Program-made: the position numbers and the translations under genes
Notes under the pieces: generated by a model
Database searches by the model: none
Told to the model about the DNA's origin: nothing
What the model saw: the letters and a program-made list of their open reading frames with translations, nothing else
Assembly: GCA_916613615.1 (NCBI GenBank)
Contig: OU744725.1
Span: 54,499,075-54,563,074 of the forward strand
Direction of reading: 5' to 3'
Origin: Steromphala cineraria
Taxonomy: Eukaryota > Mollusca > Gastropoda > Trochida > Trochidae
DNA: 64,000 nucleotides
Shown here: positions 60,501 to 64,000 of the stretch, in pieces
Position numbering within the stretch: the stretch's first letter is position 1
Layout: the number at the start of each line of letters is the position of its first letter

Positions 60501-61154
60501 AATCTACTTGAATATACTCCAGTAGAACACAGATATAACAAATTCCAAGGGATCAAAGAATTTAGTTCGCTATATCCGGTGTTTGCTATTCACATATAAT
60601 TTTAATGATATTATATAGGGATTGGACTTGAAAATTTGTTCACTACATCCGATTGTTCGCTATATCCGAGTTTGCTACATCCATGTTCTACTGTATATGA
60701 AACAAGGCTTTTATGTTAATATTTAAAGCAGTTGTCCATAATAGAATCCATAAAATGAAGCATCCATAAAATATCCTTCTCTTCCTTATGCCAACTTCTT
60801 GTATGTCATTCAAACACTTCATGTATAATATTATTAATAATGGTCTGCAATATAAAGATGACACAAAAAAGAAGTAAATTCATAAAGGTAAATCTTCTCT
60901 GTACATATAAACAATGAGGAATATGGTAGAATGGGTGTTTTTTCTTGGGTGGTCAGACAAATTGAGATAAATTCATGAAAAAATAAATTATGCCAAATCA
61001 ATAAGAAGATGAGTACCTCACGAACAACCTCGAAGCCCAGTCCATTGGCAACCTGCTCCAGTTCTTCTCGGTTTCCATCAAACTTGACCGCAATGTCCTG
61101 GGACTGGACACACAGACACGTGGACAGACAGAACAGCACGGTCAACTTCTCCAT
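50066..61154 (-). CDS. Kexin/furin-family proprotein convertase, PC1-like (complete, 11 coding exons)
   Basis: A secretory-pathway Ca2+-dependent serine endoprotease that cuts precursors after paired basic residues. Eleven exons join in phase (2,766 nt, 921 aa). Signal peptide ~1-19; prodomain to R91-E-K-R94, with an internal RTKR site at 63-66; catalytic domain with Asp182 (ILDDG), His229 (HGTWCAGE), oxyanion Asn330 (ALGNGG) and Ser413 (GTSSAAP); P domain ~470-620 with RRGDL at 542-546. Asn330 excludes PC2, which has Asp there. The tail (621-921) is Glu/Lys/Arg-rich, predicted helical, and holds two copies of [10 protein letters not shown] (823 and 886). It has no transmembrane segment and no Cys-rich repeats, which argues against furin and PC5/6. 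A soluble enzyme with a helical tail is most like PC1/3 (moderate to low confidence for the subtype). Introns carry many miniature elements. Confidence 0.93.
51582..51800 (-). CDS. Convertase exon 10: end of catalytic domain, start of P domain
   Basis: Residues 430-503, starting [14 protein letters not shown], ending in phase 2 with donor GTGAGT. Confidence 0.94.
52642..52742 (-). CDS. Convertase exon 9: catalytic Ser
   Basis: Residues 397-430, ending in phase 2. Contains [19 protein letters not shown] with Ser413. Confidence 0.95.
52846..53064. mobile_element. Family B foldback element in convertase intron 8, rearranged left arm
   Basis: The right arm is typical (…CCTGAGACAGGATG at 53064). 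The left arm is broken: its first ~20 bp (CATCCTGTCTCTGGGTACGA) occurs twice, at 52846 and 52888, with the middle of the arm lost. The flanking 9-mers match at 6 of 9 positions, so the target duplication is decayed. This is an older insertion than those in the array. Confidence 0.8.
53065..53378 (+). pseudogene. Unassigned coding-like segment in convertase intron 8
   Basis: A ~100-codon plus-strand frame directly after the B element. The composition looks protein-like ([19 protein letters not shown], then [18 protein letters not shown]). I do not recognise it. It may be a remnant of a gene or transposon carried in. It is antisense to the convertase and not part of it. Confidence 0.3.
53485..53727 (-). 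CDS. Convertase exon 8: oxyanion-hole Asn
   Basis: Residues 316-396, phase 0 to 0. Contains [17 protein letters not shown] with Asn330. The end holds an expanded acidic run ([13 protein letters not shown]) at a surface loop where relatives are shorter. Confidence 0.93.
53728..54938. other. Convertase intron 7, with a hAT-like terminus and a coding-like tail
   Basis: At 54661-54710 the plus strand reads GGGGGCTCCGCCCCCC and ends CCTACGCCATTG; the inverse, CAATGGCGTAGGAACGGG, resembles hAT-type transposon ends. Just after it, 54711-54860 (plus) is an open coding-like stretch ([19 protein letters not shown]...) that I cannot assign. No partner terminus was found. Confidence 0.35.
54939..55111 (-). 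CDS. Convertase exon 7: substrate-binding region
   Basis: Residues 258-315, ending in phase 0. It contains the family signature DIYSSSWGP followed by DNGRTMDGP. Confidence 0.95.
55234..55465. repeat. Degenerate tandem repeat in convertase intron 6
   Basis: Imperfect repeats around GTAATCACTTGTAACACTGA with variable CTCTTGTTACATT spacers, four to five copies. Confidence 0.75.
55540..55827. mobile_element. Family H miniature element in convertase intron 6
   Basis: A 288-bp element bounded by TACCGTATTTCCTCGAATAG and the inverse of TACCATATTTCCTCGAATAG. The interior has further TATTCGAGAC blocks in both orientations. TA at each border fits a Tc1/mariner-type duplication. Elements with this end are, from general knowledge, widespread in marine invertebrate genomes. 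Confidence 0.82.
55943..56031 (-). CDS. Convertase exon 6: catalytic His
   Basis: Residues 228-258. His229 lies in [12 protein letters not shown]; the usual residue after HGT is Arg, here Trp. Cys-containing [18 protein letters not shown] follows. Ends in phase 1. Confidence 0.95.
56032..56984. other. Convertase intron 5, first half
   Basis: AT-rich. Nothing recognised. Confidence 0.45.
56985..57330. mobile_element. Family A miniature element in convertase intron 5, right end replaced
   Basis: Starts TTAAAGGGGCAGTAGCACA and follows the family to CATTCCCCCTAAAAGG, where the right inverted repeat should begin. It then passes directly into GTC repeats. Confidence 0.83.
57301..57558. repeat. 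125-bp tandem duplication carrying (GTC)n(ATC)n
   Basis: Two copies, each beginning with the family A tail (TTGACATCACTTTACATTCC), followed by a GTC run that changes to an ATC run and then CTCCTCAGACACTGTTTCAC. The copies differ in microsatellite length. Located in convertase intron 5. Confidence 0.9.
57667..57761 (-). CDS. Convertase exon 5
   Basis: Residues 197-228, ending in phase 2 (AG of Arg228). Asp/Met/Pro-rich segment between the catalytic Asp and His. The donor is GTGCGG. Confidence 0.9.
57787..58051. mobile_element. Family E foldback element in convertase intron 4 (first)
   Basis: Inverted arms of ~80 bp start CAGTCTAAGTAAACCTAGCC and include TACTGAGTCTAAAAAGGCC and GAGGGTCGCGTCAGC. 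The flanks AGAAAACTC and GGAAAACTC form a 9-bp duplication with one mismatch and one extra G on the right side. Confidence 0.88.
58732..58974. mobile_element. Family E foldback element in convertase intron 4 (second)
   Basis: 243 bp. The arms are more diverged than in the sister at 57787. A perfect 9-bp duplication TCAGAATTA lies at 58723-58731 and 58975-58983. The left terminal ~25 bp has decayed. Confidence 0.88.
59055..59201 (-). CDS. Convertase exon 4: catalytic Asp
   Basis: Residues 148-196, phase 0 to 0. Contains Asp182 in [14 protein letters not shown]. Confidence 0.95.
59460..59644. mobile_element. Family A remnant in convertase intron 3
   Basis: Only the right portion is recognisable: GTGTTCACAATAAAATGGC and the end ATGCTACTGCTCCTTTAA, with several substitutions. 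An old copy. Confidence 0.6.
59658..59861 (-). CDS. Convertase exon 3: end of prodomain, REKR activation site
   Basis: Residues 80-147, phase 0 to 0. REKR at 91-94 is the primary autocleavage site. The mature enzyme starts YIVYDKQ and reaches [10 protein letters not shown]. Confidence 0.94.
60265..60363 (-). CDS. Convertase exon 2: prodomain with internal RTKR site
   Basis: Residues 47-79, phase 0 to 0, acceptor CCTACAG and donor GTAAGT. RTKR at 63-66 corresponds to the second prodomain cleavage site of the family. Confidence 0.93.
60520..60693. mobile_element. Family I miniature element in convertase intron 1
   Basis: Inverted ends CAGTAGAACACAGATATAAC and GCTACATCCATGTTCTACTG, with internal TTCGCTATATCCG in three places. 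No clear target duplication. Confidence 0.65.
61017..61154 (-). CDS. Convertase exon 1: signal peptide and prodomain start
   Basis: Residues 1-46. The Met codon is followed by a hydrophobic signal sequence ([15 protein letters not shown]) and the start of the prodomain ([13 protein letters not shown]). The donor is GTACTC and the phase is 0. The 5' UTR upstream is not resolved. Confidence 0.92.
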
Positions 61155-61801
61155 CCTCGTCTAGCTAGATCTTAAAAAGACATCAAAACTCTTAGGGTGA
61201 TGAACAAATAATTCGAGATACAAGAACACTGATAACTCATGGAGAAGCCATACAGCTGCAGAATTCCTGCTTCTAACTTTTCTGCCAAAATATGCTATTG
61301 TCGGCTTTTGTCTCGTCCCCCCATGTTGATGCATCAGTTCTATATCTTATGTCTGCCAGTGTTGTTCATAGAGGGGTCCTGAGGAGATTTGACCACCACT
61401 TCGGCTTGGTGTTTCTTAGAGTTTAAATAAGTAGGATACTTTTACCATTGCAAAGGGTCCCGTATGCTCAGAAAGGTCAAAATGATCCCCTCAACTGATC
61501 ACCAGGAACAATACTATGTATTTTGTATTGGCTAGTTGGAGAGATGAACAGCATGCTATATGGATATAAAGACTCATAATGAATAATGATGAGTGGATGA
61601 TCCAGTAATTTTTTTAAAGATCCCATCTTAAAAGGGGGTGTCACTCTTCTTAAGCCAAATTAATTATCTCATATTTTTTCTTAAATTGAGGTGTCTGTAT
61701 AGCAGAGACAAACACAAAGAGTTTCATTTAAGTCTCATTGGTTTTAAGATCTTTTTGAGCTTTGGTTCTGACAATCCTGAATACATAAATATGGTTCTTA
61801 A
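61155..61801. other. Upstream flank of the convertase gene
   Basis: The presumed promoter and 5' UTR side. No TATA box or transcription start could be placed with confidence. Confidence 0.4.
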
Positions 61802-62146
61802 TAAGGATGAGCGGTATTATCGATACATCAGTATATTGCAATACAGTAATAACATGATACGAATCGGTACACACTTCTGAAAATATCCAATATATTGAAC
61901 ATATGAAAATTAACAAGTATGAGGTTGTGTTGTGAAAATAGTTAAAACAATGTAATCAAGGGCAATAAACAATGATTGAAAAATATCACTTTTCAAAATA
62001 GCTCATAGCTACACAGTGATGATCGTTCTTTATTAGGACAAGTTAGCATGCATATTCTTGAATTTGAAAAGTACAATATATTGCAATACGCTTTTCTGTA
62101 TCGCAATATATTGCAATACAGAAATGAGGAACGATACCCATCCTTA
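61802..62146. mobile_element. Possible miniature element with TAAGGATG ends (family J)
   Basis: The left TAAGGATGAGCGGTATTATC and the inverse of the right end, TAAGGATGGGTATCGTTCCT, are similar. Both are followed inward by TATTGCAATA blocks. Weak arms. Confidence 0.45.
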
Positions 62147-62150
62147 GTTC

Positions 62151-62639
62151 TTAAGGAGCCACTCTGCAAGTTGCACAGGGCCACATTTGCCAAACTTTAT
62201 CAATAGTGACATTTGATCTATAAGTAGCGACTTTTACAAGTAAATACCATATGAGAGCCAATAGATGATCTATAGTAACAGTAGGAAGGTTTGAAGTTGT
62301 TATTATCATTGAAAACCGGACAGTGACACGCGTTAATCAGTCAAACAAGAATTTTGGAAACTAACCCAAAGCAGTCGCATGACAGTTACAAGAGAGTTAT
62401 GTTTGATAGCTTATATCATATATAAGTATTATAAGTATTCATGTTAATTGGACATGTGAAATCAGGTTCCAAGAATATATATGACTATTATGAGATTATC
62501 ATTGAAAACAAGAATTTTTCATAAAATTGGCATTTGGGGGTGAATATGAGAGATATTTTATATTCATACCATTAAGTATGCAGTCTAAGATTGTTTCTAA
62601 GCGAAACTAACTATTGAAAATCGCGGAGTGGCTCTTTAA
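62151..62639. mobile_element. Family F miniature element
   Basis: Ends TTAAGGAGCCACTC and GAGTGGCTCTTTAA. The internal GAAAACCGGACAGTGACACG block is the inverse of that in 44225-44650. TTAA at both borders. Confidence 0.7.
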
Positions 62640-63734
62640 TGTTATATTTCATCTAGAAAGAATATAACAAGTAAACATCTACAGGTATGATTTCATGACC
62701 TGACTTTAATCATAAATATATTCATAAATACATGGCAAGTTTGATGCAAGCAGTCCTAGAGGACAAAACACTCTCACCCCCTTCTGACAATTCCTAAACA
62801 TAGATATGTTCAGTCAGGCACAACCACTTTACCTACACAACATTCACACCTGACCAGTTTTCCTTCTGCATCAGTGACTTGGGGTGATTAACTTAACTAA
62901 CCCCAGCAGGATTGTACATGTCTCAAAACAAGTCACCTTTGTTTTTAAGAAACAGGTTTATATCTAGAAGTTTGGACATAGGAAATAAAAGAATTTTTCT
63001 TAATAGTGTTACTGGATTTAGTTTTCTGTATGGTTGAATAGGCTCCTGAAATATTTAATCATTATCCTTGAAATACTTTCTTAAATCTACTCAAAGACAA
63101 TAACACATGTAATAGATCAAGGCTTCACCATATGAAGTACAAATTAATGCTGTCACTCATTGATTTTCATTTTTAATGTGTCCTTTTCTATATTAAAACA
63201 TCAAGTTAAAAACATATACACAAAATTACCCTAAAAATATTTCAATTTGACTGTGTTATAAAAATTTACCTATACAATATACTGGTATATGTAAAAACAG
63301 GAATATCCTCTCATTGTGTTACAACTAAATGTATCATGACATCATCATCTCTATAACTAGCAATTACTGCATTGTCATGTACACCTGATCATGTCATAAT
63401 TATCATGTAAGCACTATCTGCTGTAACCAACTAGTGCAAAGCAAATTCCTGTATAGGGTCAAAGAGTCCCAACAACTTGATAGTAGTTACTAGTTCGGTA
63501 TATTTGGATGTCATCCAGCATTTCCTTAGTATTAGTAAAGTATTAGCCTTTACAAACAAACATCTTGAACACATGAAATAGCAATACTCTTAGTCTGTAG
63601 AATTTAATTCCCAAAAAATATAATCACATTCATAGAGGACTGTGTCTTAAAGAGGGGGTTTGAATAATACGGTAATGAGGTTGGCAGTCAAATTATCCTG
63701 GTAAGTATTATGTTGATAAGCAGTAACTAGCAGA
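62640..63734. other. Interval without a recognised feature
   Basis: AT-rich DNA. No gene or element was supported. Confidence 0.45.
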
Positions 63735-64000
63735 TATTTGACTACTGTTACTGTTAAAGCTACTATTGCTATTATTACTCTTTCTACTACTGTTATCATT
63801 TCCATCTTTCACTGCTACTACTACTTCTCTGTTACAAATTCTACTAAAAATACTACAACAACTACTGACAATTGTAACATAACTTAATAATGCCTGGATC
63901 TTATACAACTGCTGCTACTATTGCAACTGCAACAACAGTCTACTACTACTACTACTACCGCTGCTACTACTACTACTACTACTAATACTGCTACTACTGC
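63735..64000. repeat. Interrupted trinucleotide (CTA/GCT-type) microsatellite
   Basis: Dense ACT, TAC and GCT triplets culminate in uninterrupted (CTA)n runs from 63935 to the window end. The short frame at 63708-63908 (minus), rich in Asn and Ser, is a product of this repeat. Confidence 0.85.

Noticed and set aside
63708..63908. Asn/Ser-rich 66-codon frame
   Set aside because: Low-complexity product of a trinucleotide microsatellite.

Overview
The window is eukaryotic nuclear DNA, AT-rich and dense in transposable elements. The coding content is spliced: a proprotein convertase in 11 coding exons and a nuclear-type gene in 2. The intergenic and intronic DNA is packed with short foldback elements, internally repetitive elements and (GGAC)n/hairpin tails of the kind common in marine lophotrochozoans. 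A mollusc, probably a bivalve, is my best guess; this is inference and not shown by any marker gene.

Region 1 (1-25518) is a head-to-tail array of a 9,219-bp unit. Copy 1 is cut by the window edge and lacks 1,980 bp; copies 2 and 3 are complete. Each unit carries one gene on the minus strand: a 23-nt first coding exon, an 822-bp intron and a 3.3-kb terminal exon, which together give a 1,108-residue, mostly disordered, probably nuclear protein. Its C-terminal helix resembles that of vertebrate LRIF1 (tentative). The rest of each unit is ~171-bp tandem repeats, a decayed LINE fragment with an RNase H domain, and nested miniature elements. The copies are almost identical. Copy 3 keeps single-copy DNA and an intact foldback element upstream, so it looks like the founder. 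Just outside the array, on the opposite strand, is a small decayed relative of the same gene with an in-frame stop (26748-26846).

Region 2 (25519-42000) is gene-poor. It holds several miniature inverted-repeat elements, a short GC-rich coding exon on the minus strand (32149-32595), and a 2.2-kb array of a 31-bp satellite bounded by inverted repeats and a perfect 9-bp target-site duplication, so the satellite lies inside a transposon.

Region 3 (42057-43507) is a sulfotransferase-family gene with one coding exon (434 aa), a type II membrane anchor and a poly(A) signal. It lies between two 193-bp elements, each with its own 9-bp target-site duplication.

Region 4 (43816-50065) is intergenic, with miniature elements and tandem repeats.

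Region 5 (50066-61154, minus strand) is a complete kexin/furin-family proprotein convertase. All 11 coding exons join in phase to give 921 residues with signal peptide, prodomain, catalytic Asp/His/Asn/Ser, P domain and an unusual ~300-residue Glu/Lys-rich tail. Several introns carry miniature elements. The flank beyond it (61155-64000) holds two further elements and a trinucleotide microsatellite.

The genes do not form a pathway. The most distinctive features are the near-identical tandem gene array with its breakpoint inside a foldback element, and the transposon-enclosed satellite. Several miniature families (B, C, D, E and the satellite element) share 9-bp target-site duplications, which points to Mutator-like transposition. 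Family names A to L are local labels used only in this annotation. Sequence comparisons were made by eye and are not exhaustive.
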